A DNA stretch of 64,000 nt from the NCBI GenBank assembly GCA_029298735.1, contig JANSLP010000012.1:1-64000 (forward strand). The letters run 5' to 3'. The notes beneath the pieces are model-generated. The model worked only from the letters and a program-made list of their open reading frames with translations. It ran no database searches and had not been told where the DNA came from. Source of the DNA: Ophiostoma sp. CBS 140.51. Lineage: Eukaryota > Ascomycota > Sordariomycetes > Ophiostomatales > Ophiostomataceae. Made by a program: the position numbers and the translations under genes. Shown piece by piece: positions 1 through 11,523 of this stretch (within the stretch, counting starts at the first letter, position 1; every line of letters begins with the position of its first letter).

Positions 1-964
1 TGTGAGCCAGTCTCTCTGCTGCACCACAACTGCCCCCAAAATTTCCCCCAGTCCTTTCGCTCCCCTTTTTCTCCTTTGTGTTCCCCTCTGGCCTGCTCCC
101 ATCTTCCCTCTAGTACTGCAAGGGTATCATCTTTTTTGCACAAATTGCCCTCCCCAAAAATCAAATGGGTAAACGATGAAAAACATCCAAGAAGCATGAA
201 CATGGAAATGGGAACCAAAAATATCAATGAGCAACTTTTTCTGAATTTTTCCATAGGGGGTTGTGCCTCCTGTTTAGCTTTTTTGTACACCTTTTTTCCC
301 TTCCCGTCTGACCTGACAAAAAGGAAAAGAGAGAAAAGAGTAAAAAAAGAAAAGATGTGGTAATACTAATAAAAGATAGCGGGTGGGAGAATCTATATTT
401 CAGTCCTCTCTCACCATGGCCTCAATGAAAAATAGAGAGTCCTGTAGTGCCTCTCTTGCGCGTGATAATGAAATGTTTCCTCCTCTTGAATAATTTGGTT
501 CTTTAAAAGTGGATATAAGATGTGGTGGGGCAAAGAGACACTATGAGAGAAGAGGAGAGGAGACGAGATGAGAAGGAGGTGTGTGTGGCATGTGTGCGGC
601 GTGTGGATGGGAGGCAATCAATTATTAATTTCGTTGTCGCTCTTCGTCCTGAATGGGCGTGGCGTAGATGGTATGGGTGTGGTTGGACTGACCCCTTTAC
701 CTGGTGTTTGTGTATTTGAGTCGGGGTAGTGATAAATGATGAAAATGAACCATGAAAGTCGGCTGTGCGTTTCATTCGAAGCATCCGTACAAAAAAAGTT
801 TCCGTAGCTGGACATGATCATCGAGGCGTTCGTTAAAAAGAGTAATCGCTGTGTTCCCGTGGTGTCGTCAGAAAGATCGTCCCACGGACTCGGTATATGG
901 CCGGCTGGCACAAAGGAGGAGCCCCCCTTTCATTGCCTTGCTGTGTTTCGTGTTTGTATTCCGT
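1..964. other. Gene-free stretch at left edge
   Basis: I see no convincing coding exon here. Open frames are short, mutually overlapping and of low complexity. The right end is the 3' flank of the minus-strand glycosyltransferase ending at 965. Any gene beginning left of the window is not visible. Confidence 0.5.
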
Positions 965-2845
965 TCAGTAGGCGGTAGCATCGAGCAAGGCCGACTTTTC
1001 GGTCGCCTCTTGCCACTTTGGCGAAAGTGTTCGTTCCTGTCTCACGTTCGACCAGTATGGCGGAGCAGTCTGGGTATGTTGTGGCAGCTCGCCGTCCAAT
1101 CTGGGCGGCGTGTGCAGGCTGGGACTGCGACGTGGACGCGGTGCCAGGCGCATGTTGTCGTTGGTGTCGGCATCATCGCGGCTGCCCCATGACGTCTAAA
1201 AAATAGTCAGCTGGCAGTTCAAAAAATAATAAAAGAGAAAAGAAAAGAAAACATATCACAAGGTGAGAGACATACCATTCTATGAGTAAAGAGCGTGTAA
1301 AGCTTGATGAAGCCGTGAAAGTAACCAAAGACAATCGACACAGGAAGGAACTTGATGTCACTCGGGTTGCGGAGGAAAAGGCCCATCAGTTTGACCACTT
1401 TCGTGAAGCCAAACATGAAGCCAAACTGGGCCCAGAACGCATACTGACGAAGCGTGGGATCCCAGTCCGCAGTAGCCCGCCAGCACGAAAAGAGCAGTAG
1501 CGGATCGACAGCGAATGCAAGCGATGTAAACGTCGCAATGTGGAGAGCATATGTCGACCAGGGTTGGCGCCTGTGGTTTTGGCCAAAATGACACTAATTA
1601 GCACCTCCGTTCTCCATGTGCACAAAAGTCGAAACTAGTCCAGTCTGGTCCAGGCTGAGCCTCTCTTCCCCTCCCAATCCTATCCCCTGTCAAGCCGTTC
1701 GGGGATATGAGGATATGGCTGTTTGTTTGAAAGATGGGAGGCTTCGGCTTTGGAAAGGACGAATGACAACAAATTAAGAGAGAGAATAGAAGAAAAGGTA
1801 AAACTTACGTCCAAACATATCTCTCTGTCACGAGACTCGTCCAGTTGCTGCGCCAGTTGCTGCGGGCCCAACGAGCGCACTGGTAAAGGAACTTGGCGCT
1901 GTTTTCGAGCGTTGTTTCCACCTCGCACTCTCGTTCGTACTGAACCCACGTATCCCACCCGTGACTGACCAGCCAGCGGGTCACAAAGTTGTCGTCGTCC
2001 GCATTGAGAATGAACTTGCCCCAGCGCTCCGTCTTGAAGCCTTCGAGGAACTCGTGGCTCTGCAGAATCTCAGACCGGTAAGCGCCCGTCCGGCCGGACA
2101 TGCACGAGGTGCCGCCGTCCATGTTGTGTGTGGCCGAGATTTCAAAGTTGCGGCGCTCAATGTAAGCCGCGCCAAGCCAGTTGAAGATGCGAGTTGACCA
2201 CGCGCCTGTGAAGATACGCTTGACGCGCTGGCAGGTACCGACGCCGCCGATCTTGTCGTTCTCAAAAGGTGCCAGGATCCAAGGCATCAGGGTCTTGGGC
2301 CAGGTCACGTCGTCGTCGGCCATGATCGTGATCTCGGTCTTGACCATGGGCAGGGCCTGGCAGACTTGCAGACGCTTGTTGGCGACGCTGGTGTACATCA
2401 CGCGAATGCTCTTGTAACCGGTCTGGCGAAGCGAATCGGCAAGGGTCTCGAGAGCATCGTATTTGCTCGCAGTTGTCACCAAGAGCAGCTCGTACGGGTC
2501 ACAGGCAATGATGCTCAGCAGAGACGGGCGGAGCTCCTCGAATGTGTGGTGGATCGTAGGGATGACAACCGTGACATCCTGGGATGTGAATTTTGGCTTT
2601 TCTGCAATCGGTTTTGATTTGTAGGTCCAGTGGCTGACGCAGTGGACAAGTAAACGAATGTATCTGTGCAACCTGCAGGAGAGGACGGTCAATTGGTGTC
2701 TCAAGAGCCTCCGTGTCGTTCAAGTTGCTATAACGTACCATACGATGCAAAACAGGTAAGCCCAGAAAGTCGTGGACTGTAAAAATGCCGGGCTTGGCAG
2801 ACTAGAAGGCATAGAAAAGCCTCTGGTAATGTTTGCAACAGACAT
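965..2845 (-). CDS. Family 2 glycosyltransferase (Cps1/hyaluronan-synthase-like polysaccharide synthase)
   Basis: Four exons on the minus strand: 2845-2739, 2672-1809, 1570-1276 and 1195-965, giving 498 aa in one frame; introns start gtacgt, gtaagt and gtatgt and end in cag or tag. The N-terminus has a hydrophobic segment (about residues 25-50), then the GT-A fold begins at DVTVVIPT. MADDDVTWP carries the nucleotide-sugar/metal-binding aspartates, NADDDNFVTRW is the acceptor-side acidic motif, and QCARWARSNW matches the QxxRW motif of processive GT2 enzymes. Hydrophobic helices follow (from about residue 330, with FGFTKVVKLMGLFL), so it is probably an integral membrane enzyme extruding a polysaccharide. 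The tail after TSWGSRDD is polar and basic. Family knowledge: fungal GT2 proteins of this type have been linked to surface polysaccharide and hyphal growth on solid surfaces; orthology to those genes is inference, and the substrate is unknown. Confidence 0.85.
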
Positions 2846-5800
2846 ATTTGCCGGGTGAGGAATGTCGCTCTCGATATCGGAATGGGCGTCTGCTCAGGCT
2901 GATATGGATGCAATTGTCTCTGCTGAGGCTTCTGAGGTTGCGTGTTTGCAGTGTTAGGGGGATGATGCCAGTCAGGCCTGACTGGGAAGGCCGTCTTATG
3001 TGGATGTTGGTATAAAAGTGTGTTGGGAGGAGCTGGCAGCTAAATGAGAGTGCAAAAACCCCTGGCTTTTCCAAGTCGAAGGTAGAAAGAAGGTACGGTG
3101 CAAGGCTGGCTTGAATGCTTGGGATGGGGAATAAGAAAACAAACTAAGCGAGGGTAACTTGCCAATTTTCGTCTGAGAGACGAAAACAAAAAAGGCAAAA
3201 GGTATTAGGAAAGCAGAAGATGCAGAACTGGCTTCATGAGAGGAAATGCACAAAAACGAAAATCAATGAACCGCCCGAAAAGAAAACAAAAGGTCGAGAT
3301 AAAGTGTAGGCTGAAAATGGAGAGTAGCCAGAGCAACTCCACCTGTTCATAAGTCGAGGGTAGAAAGAATAGAGGAGGAGGGATGAAAAGAAGGATGAAG
3401 ATGGAAGAGAAGCAGAGATATTATATATCCCTAGCCCACAGAAAACGAACTCCGATGTATTTTCCCCTTTATTTTTGTCATACTTTTTTATGACAAGACA
3501 AAAACATTAGGACAAACGACGGAAACAAGAAGAAGTATATTGCAGCACTGGTGGGCGCCGTGGGCAAGGTACAAAGTACACACGAACAAGCTCGAACGGG
3601 TTGAGACAGAAAAAGGCTAGAGCGGCGTGCGAATAGTGGTCTCGTAGTGTCGTAGCAATATGGGTATGGAGTAGTGCAGGCGTGGGCCATGTTTTTTGGC
3701 AAGTGCGGCTAGACGAGGCCACACCAGGCCAGGCCAAGCTCAGCCCAGCCACTTGCATGGTTCGTACGGATTGGCAAGATGTAGGTGCAGGTACATTGAT
3801 GGTTGATCTGCCTGCCACCCACCTCAGTCCCTCGTGCCTGTCGTGCTTGTGCCTGTGTCGTGCTCGTGTTGCTCGCGTTGCTGGTATGTCGTGAACTTTG
3901 TCTAACGTTCATGTCTGCTCAAATTGCTCCGTGATTCGGTGCTCTCTTCGGATCCTTTTCACGGGGCAAAGGCCAGGTGCCAGGAGCCAGGTCGCCGGCA
4001 AGTCATACTAGTTGCACCGCAGAGAGGCGTACGCGCGCGGCAGAACACATCAGCAAGCAAGATGAGACCCAAGTATCTCATACAAGCCATTGCTCACATG
4101 ATTGTCTCTTGTACGAAGCCTAGTGCTCCAAAGGGTCAAACCAAACTGCTTTGCAAGCCTTTGAGGCAAATGATAGCACAAGACAAGGAGGGGAAATGGA
4201 AGCACCACAGCCAGCGAGACAGTGCTAAAGGGAAAGTGGAACCTGCTGGTCAGACTTCGTTAACGCTGAAGCTGTTGAAGACCCGCCAACGAAGGCATTA
4301 GATCTGAGCAATTGTGCCGTTAACAATTTCTTTTGCAGGCGCGTGTGGGTGGGCGTGTGCGTATTAAAATGTCGCAATCAGTTTTCGAAGGTTTGAAGGC
4401 GATCTGACAGACTTGGTTGGCCGTGCTAGTTTTCAAAAGGGTGCAGGGACCAGGCCAGACAAGGATGAAGAAGGGTGTTATTTTCCTCGGCCGCCGCCCT
4501 CTAACCATGTCTTGTTCTTGCACACCCATTTGCTTCTGCTCCGTGTGTTCTGGCCGAGCCAGATCCCGGTTCACGGCCGTGCATCCATCGTTCTCCGTCT
4601 TGTGCAACTGCGATTTGATGGTTGGAGCGGCCCTTGCCTTGCGAGTTTATTTTCGAGCTTGACGCACATCCGCCGGTCTTCTCCGTAGCCGCCATGTTTT
4701 GAATGTTGAAGACGGCGTTGCAATTGCTGCCCTCACGACTGCTTGTATTTCCCCCCATTTCTTTGGGCCATTGGACCCGTTCAATCAATCTCGTTTCTCT
4801 GAAGAAGGTGTCGGCGCAGGGGCGGCGCAAATAACCACGACAGGCGACGTCGGGCCTTTTCCAATATCAAGAGAGCAAGCAGTACGGGTATTCGCCCCGG
4901 AACACTTTATCATTTTCTCCTCAAGCTCAGGTCACGCCCTCTGTTATAACAGACCATCGTGGTGGAGCTATGGCTGTTTTGCGTGCGGAGAGTAAACATA
5001 TGACTGTCCGGAGTGAAAGTTTAGCAACTGAGGGCGCGCGATGTGGAGCGTGGGTAGAGGGGAAGAGAACGATTGATTGTTGAACTGTTGTAGATAGTGG
5101 TTTATTATGTGGGCTTCAGGCGGGATACAAGCAGCAGCGAGTAAAACGCACAAGGACGGCAAGACATCGGCAAGAGCATCCACTGAGAGTGTTTCAATAA
5201 TGTGTCGAAACCCACAATAATCTGCAAGGCAAGTCAGCAGTGGCTGTATGCAAAAGACAAGGAGGTTATTCGCACATACCCTTGAACTGGCAACAGTTTT
5301 TGACTAACATGTTTTGCGGCTCTGGCTGACATGATTCTGCTCTTGAGTTTCTTTTGGCGAGACCTGGCCAGGCCGCGCTTTGAAGAACAGGGGCGAGACC
5401 AGACTGCCAAGATAGCAGCTTGTCCGGACGGCAAGAGTTGCCCGGATGTTCTGGCCTACCTTGTAGGTAGGCACTCATCAATCAAAGCCTCGAACCTCTC
5501 GTCCTCTTCTGCGCCGGACCGGTTAGTTGCTGAGCGCAGATGGAGTGGGTGGTCCTTGATGCAAGAGAGTGGAGAAGGCGGGGGGCGTTTTCTCCATAAC
5601 AAAACGGAGCACCTCTCCGCAACGAAAACAAAGACAAAGAGAAGCCGAACAAGACAAGAACGAAAACCGCAGCATGCATCCCTCAGGCCTGTTGCCACAA
5701 AAGGCGATGGACGAGCGAGACATGACGAGGAGAAAAATATGCGGCTCAATGGCTAGTGGCTCGATCATCCCACGCAAGTGCTCCGAAAGCCGCTTCGTTT

Positions 5801-6000
5801 TTGCAAAGTATGTACGTACTCATACTTCCTACACCTGGCCCGTCCGTTTTTCGTATGTGGTGGGTGGCTTGTTTGAGGGCGGGTGGGCAGCAAGACCATG
5901 CCACCAAAAAGAACAGCCGACGGCAGAGAAGTTGCATTGATAAAATTCTGCCGTTTTTTTTTGTGTGTCGAGACTTGCTTCTGTCGCCAATTGACCTTGC
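2846..6000. other. Gene-free spacer, left part (promoter side of the glycosyltransferase)
   Basis: No exon with plausible protein composition was found on either strand. The first few hundred bases probably hold the promoter and 5' leader of the minus-strand glycosyltransferase. GGCCAGGCC-type words occur near 3725-3745, 4447-4462 and 5346-5360. Open frames up to about 140 codons occur but look like chance frames. Confidence 0.5.
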
Positions 6001-9000
6001 AGATGTATTGTCTGCAGGCTGATGGTTGTGGACTGATATCCAGCACATGCAGGGAGTGTCAAATGAAGCGCCTCAACCTTGACATCGTTTTCTTCAAAAC
6101 TGTTCAGAATGTACGGCTTAGTGGGAAAAGGCTCGGAAATACTTTCGGGGCACGGAGCACACGCACAGAGCCTTGCCAATGTGAACAAGGGTCCCCGCAG
6201 CCGTCCTCAACGCGCCGATTGTTAGCCAGCGGGACCCCGAAGGAAGAAGAGATGGGCCAGACGCAAAAGGAAAGAGGCAGGCAAGGAAGGCGACGTGTGC
6301 GTTGTATTCTAACCACGGCTGCCACTGCCGCCAATCCCTCATGCAGCCCATATTTTGTTTTGTTTCCCATCCTGTCGAATGCTGCTTATCCAGCTCATGT
6401 TGTTTTTGGCAACTTGTCTGAGCATGGTCTCCAACTTTCGTTCTTGTATCGTGTCATTGCCGCCGCAGAAGAGAAGAGCCTTACGCGACGGAAGGCATTG
6501 GAAATATCGTTCTTGTATGGAAATCATGCCGATCATGAGACTGCTTTTCGAGTGGCAAGCGTGCGGCAAGATCTGTCACGCCGCCGATTAGAAAGTACAT
6601 ATGGGCATTACCTCGCAGTGGACGGTGGAGGGTTTCTGAAGAACGATGAATAAACTTGAGAGGAAAGTATGAAGAGTCTGATGCCAATGCCACCCTTCTC
6701 CATCGAGAAGCTTTGGGTGGCATTTGCAATCCCCGTGTGCATATGGGTCAAGCAAACTCTGACTGCATGGTTGCTAGTTGCTGATCCATGTCGATGCACT
6801 GCCGTTCCATAACATCAGGATGCATGCCTGGTCAACAAATTGCATATCGGTCTTGAAGAAAGTATTTGTCGAGTCTGTCTGAGCTTGTGAAGACCCTGTA
6901 GTATCTTACAAAGTGACTTGCAAGTAATTATCCATAGTTTCTTTGGGCCAAGCGGGATGGCAAGTTGTCGAGACGAATAATATGATAGTCCTGCGCGAAA
7001 AGAAATGACATGTCAGTATGGCACGCGAGGGATTTATCTGAGCATGTAATGAGACTGCGCAAACAAGGTTTGTTGAGGAAGGTTCGAGTCGAGCGGTTGC
7101 TTGCTATGCAAACCATGCACCGAGTACTCCGTAGTCCGTTCCATTTGGCAATCGGCCGGTGCAACATTTTCTCTTTTTCATACTCGTTCCTGTTTATTTT
7201 GTTGCCCTCGCTCCCGGCGTCGCCTTTAGCCGTTGTCCCCGTCGCTCATGTATGAACACGTCGCAGAAGACAAGGGTAAAAATGCTTTATGATGGCCCGC
7301 CGCCAAACTTGTGACTGCTTCGGGCTCGTCAATTGCCTTCTCGGCCGGCTGTCTCAGCAGACGGAGAGGAGCACAATAATGCAGTGGTTCAGATCTGGTG
7401 AAATCACACGAGGCTCGCCGATTTTGCCTTGTTTTCTTCTTTTCTTTTTCGGACGAATGATTTGCGCAACCAATCCTAGCATGGCGTGGGCCGCCATGGA
7501 CTCTGCTTCATGTACTGAGTACACAGGCATGTGCATCACAAAAATAATGGAACAAGACTCGCGGGTAACTTCAGGGCGTGGTCCGCGAGGAGCACGGACT
7601 GGCGGCGGCCGGGGAGAGAAGAAGAAAAGGCGTTTAGGACAAAAAAGCAGCAGGCGAAATTAAAATGCAACAAGCCTCATCTGTTCGCCCATGGTGTCCA
7701 GTTTTGATGTCCGGGCGTCTGTCGATACAACCATAGAGAGGACCCTGCAGGACAAAAATAGGTTAGGTGGACGGCCAAAACAAAAGGGCACAACATTGGA
7801 CAGGGGCCTGTGGAACCAAACAACATACCTTGTCTTCGATTTGCTGACTTGGACCTGGACGTGCTATGTGGTTTACGGAGGGCTCCGATGGTCATCGAGA
7901 TGGGCATTTAATGTCGTGTGTTCACGTTTTCGCTGTTAGCGACGGTGTGTTGATGAAATGGTGATGTTTGTTGACGCAGGCAGGGTTCTGGTTGAGAGAA
8001 CCACACGGGGCGATTAGAACAGAACAACAACATCAATCACTGCAACGCAGGCAGGTGCATTCTCATGACAACATCGCTCTTTCTCGAATTGACTTGCTGT
8101 TGCTTTGCACCTTCCTTTGTTGTAAAGTTTTTCGGCCGCCCCTCCCTGTTCGGGGAGAAGAGGTACGCTGTGAAATATGCGAGGAAGGAATGTTCTTCAG
8201 ATTAGGTCCTGACGGCAGATGCCGTTGATGCATCTCCGAACAACTCTTACTGCTTCAAGAGCGCGCAATTCTATTCTCGGCAAACTCAATTGCGCTTTGT
8301 AATTTTTTTTTAATAATTCGAGACCACTGCTTTGCTGACAAGCGGCACGCCCTGCCGCAAATGCAACCTCATACTTCGCGTCCGGAGCTGGCACCGCTGT
8401 TAGTTATTCGTCCCTGGCGTTATCAGACTCGAAGTCCAACAGAGGTTCCTATGTCTTCCTTTTTCTCTTCCTCACAATGATGTCCGGTGCTCACAGAATA
8501 TCTCACCATGTCCTCTGTACTGTGGTCGATACTTTGCGGCCCGCACTGGCCCTGTTCTGGACCTACCGTCGTCATCCTCCCGTGCCGGGCCATATCGGAG
8601 AGTCAAGGTGAGAGAGCAAGGTGAACCATGGTCGGTTTCAGCAGTGGCTATGATATTTAGACGAGAAACAATGAGCAGGCAGGGTCTGGCCCTGTTTGTA
8701 TCAAAGCTCGTAGGGTCGGCTTTGACATGAGCCGCTCAATGGTTTTCGATTATGAAAGACGAACATGGCGGCGCCCTGCATCATTGACTTGTTTTCCGCT
8801 CATATCTGCATCGATTATAATCCTCCCCGTCACAAAAGGTCATCTTTCGCGCAAATTTTCAAAGGCTACATGATTTGCCGCGTTTAATCATGTATGACTG
8901 ATATATAATGTCTCATCGAGCATGGAGGGCTTGTTACTGAGCGCCAAACTCCCGGTCGTCGGAATAATAAGGGTTTCGTGATGAGGCTATTGGCTAGTCC

Positions 9001-9776
9001 TACGCATTCAGAAATAAAAAATCAAAGACAATATTGGCTCGGGCATCGCCTGCATGGTTCCAGTTTTATTCCTGCCGTTTTGAGTTCGTGGAGATTCATT
9101 TGGCAGTGCATCAGGGCCACTATTTCGTCTTGATGCAGAAGAAGGGGTAGCCAGAATAAGAAACGGGACGTGAATGCAGTGAAAAGGATACACGGCACGG
9201 CTTAAAGCGGAGTGGCTATGCATCCGGGGAAGCAGGAAATCAGGTCCGATACAGTTGGTCTAGAAACATCTGCGTTCCAGGACCTGCCGTGGACGGGAAC
9301 AGCTTTTCCCAGGCTTGATTATGGCCAGGCCAGGCCGGGCCATGCCAACGCTTGTGTCCTACAGTCTCTACTACTTTGCCTACAAGCCCGTTCTGTTGAG
9401 CCTTTTACCGTCTTTTAGACCGCTCTGTCTGTGGGGGCGGGTTGTAAAAAGCGAATGCAAGGAAGAAATGGTAGGCCTTGGACATCATCAACGCAAGAAT
9501 GAGAAGATCCTCTATGACCTATGCTAACAGTAGATGGGAGCCTGCTACTATCAAACGTAATCAACAAAGGGGATCCCTGACCTTATGAAAATGGTAACAG
9601 TCTTATAATGTGTATTCATGCTCTCGTTTAAGAAAACTAGATAAAATAAAAATATTTCACATTGTAAATATAAGACCATAAATCTGTATTAGATTTTCAG
9701 CATTAAGAATGGACGAGGAAAACAGATAGTGTATTGGAGTGAACTATCCAGACAGATCACGACATGTCCCTCAATT
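6001..9776. other. Gene-free spacer, right part
   Basis: I see no supported gene. The longest open frame of the wider spacer (5883-6653, plus, 256 codons) has random-looking composition and no recognisable domain. A GGCCAGGCCAGGCC-like cluster lies at about 9321-9345. The last few hundred bases before 9912 become clearly AT-rich. Confidence 0.5.
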
Positions 9777-9812
9777 CTACAAGCAAGTTCTTACCTACGG
9801 GAGAACTTGTAG
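9777..9812. repeat. Inverted repeat / hairpin in 3' flank
   Basis: CTACAAG(CA)AGTTCT at 9777-9791 pairs with AGAACTTGTAG at 9802-9812: an 11-bp stem with a two-base bulge and a ten-base loop (9792-9801). It lies about 100 bases past the stop codon of the minus-strand gene ending at 9912, in AT-rich DNA. It could be a 3' UTR RNA structure or a relic of a small inverted-repeat element. Confidence 0.5.
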
Positions 9813-9911
9813 CATTGTAATGGTTTGCACATTCTCTTTTAAGTGTTGAATATATTGAGTACCTATTATTTCCCACTACACAGCGCAGACTAATGTCGTG
9901 ACATGTCCTTA

Positions 9912-11092
9912 TCAGCTGTCTTGAGATATTGGAATTTGCGTCGAAGCAATCCAGTTCTCCATGGCAGCTTGGCCACCAGGCTTCATGGGTTCCGAAGCTG
10001 TCGAGGCGTTGCCTGCTCGGCCACTGCCTACAGATACAGGTAGCACTGTCTGCGCACCCCGGCCGCGCGGAGGGCCCCTCCGCTTCACTACGAGGCACAA
10101 GACCCGGCCGTAGATTGCGAAACCCTCGTATATCACGTCCATGGCCAGTTTCTTCTTCTTTCGACTCGACTCGTCTTCCATGTCTGCATCCACGGGAACG
10201 ATACGTGACCGTTTCGACGGTGGTGCATCAGCATCTTCGTTATCATTGTCGCTCATAAAAAGAGAATCGTTGTCGCTGTCGGCTCCATCTTGGCCTTCAC
10301 CGCCGTCCTCGTCCTCGTCGTCGCTGTCCCTGACCTGCACAGGGTCTTGCCTCCGCCGTTTGGACCTCCGTGTTGTCGTATCTTCTGTGCTACCATCCTC
10401 TCCCTTGACTTCCTGGATATCAGGAATGTCTTGTAGGGCCAGCGGGACTTCTTCATCGCTGTCTTCCAACAACAAATTTGGTGGTGGTGCTTCAGGGTCG
10501 GCCTGTCGCCTTGAGGAGCCGCCAACACTTGCTGCCGTCAAGACAATATCTTCGTCCCCATCGTCGTTCTCGTCGTTTCCATCTTGGTCAATCTCGACCC
10601 GGAGGTCACCGCTGCTGCCGTTCTCGACGTCAATGGGCGCATCGCTCGTCCCACCGGTCAGCTTGGACGAGTTGGACACCAGCCGCGTCTGCGTCTTGTC
10701 GCGTGCACGTCGGTGCTTGAATAGTAAGGAGTGCCGGGTATTTGTTTCGTTGAGGAATAGGGAAACCTCAAAGTCCTCTGTGAAAGCCAGGGTTGGTTGG
10801 TTAGCTGTGAAAGTCGACGTGTGAAGATGCTCAGCACCTGCTGTCTTTGCTCACCTTCCACAAGCACATCACGGATTGCACCCTTCTTTTTTGTTCCCTT
10901 TTTTTTTGCCCTCTCCCTTTCTTCCATCAGTTTTGGCAAAACCAGGGGGCGCACGCTCTCTATGACGCGTGGGAGCACAGGATCGCGGGGGTGCAGTAGC
11001 CAGGACTGTACGAGAGCCGGGTTGTCGACATAGATGCGGCACTCGAGAACAGAGTACTTGCTAATGCGTAGATATCGGCGGACCGGCGCCAT
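9912..11092 (-). CDS. Conserved-looking acidic nuclear-type protein, function unknown
   Basis: Two exons on the minus strand, 11092-10855 and 10777-9912, give 367 aa. The intron starts gtgagc and ends ttcacag and splits a Glu codon. The first 120 residues look like a folded domain: a basic start (MAPVRRYLRISKYSVLECR), an L/P-rich helix region and, across the intron, EEDFEVSLFLNETNTRHSLL. The middle (residues about 125-290) is disordered and acidic, with Asp/Glu runs and two basic clusters (RRSKRRRQ, RKKKK) that could act as nuclear localisation signals. The C-terminus has a short hydrophobic strand (YEGFAIYGRVLCLVV) followed by RGPPRGRG. From memory it might belong to the fungal DUF2420 family, but I cannot verify that. 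No enzymatic motif is visible. It is divergent from the isoleucyl-tRNA synthetase across 431 bp. Confidence 0.75.
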
Positions 11093-11523
11093 TTTTGAAG
11101 ATTGAAGGAGTGGACGTGAGCAAACGTGGATGCAATTGAATTGGTTGGAGAGAGGTCAAGTTGGGAAGTCGCAACCGTCGAGCTGTTGCTTTTGTCGTTC
11201 ACGGTCGGCACAAGGCTGCAGTGGCTGGCCCAGGCTCGAGCCAGGCTATGACGAAGCTAGAGTGGGTCCCCTGAAAATATGGGGAAACTTCGACTCTCCT
11301 CTAAACGGCGCACACAGGGAAGGCACGCGTTGACGAATCAATTAATATGGACCCACTTTAAAATTCAATTGGCAGTCATGCCTGCTGAGGGTCCAAAATC
11401 AACATCGCGAGAGATCAGAGAATCAACCCCACCACAAGCTGTGCCATTGCCTCTGCGCATTTCCTCTTCTGCCGCCCCGGAGTGCGTGTTCAAGTGCATG
11501 CGCACTATGAAGTGGCAGACATA
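11093..11523. promoter_or_regulatory. Divergent intergenic region (unknown acidic protein / IleRS)
   Basis: These 431 bp separate two divergent start codons (11092 minus, 11524 plus) and must hold both promoters unless one start is misplaced. A GGCTGGCCCAGGCTCGAGCCAGG-like GC-rich word occurs near 11222. No clear TATA box is visible on either side. Confidence 0.5.

Noticed and set aside
5883..6653. 256-codon plus-strand frame in the first gene desert
   Set aside because: Random-looking composition, no domain and no supporting splice context; longer than average for chance but unsupported.
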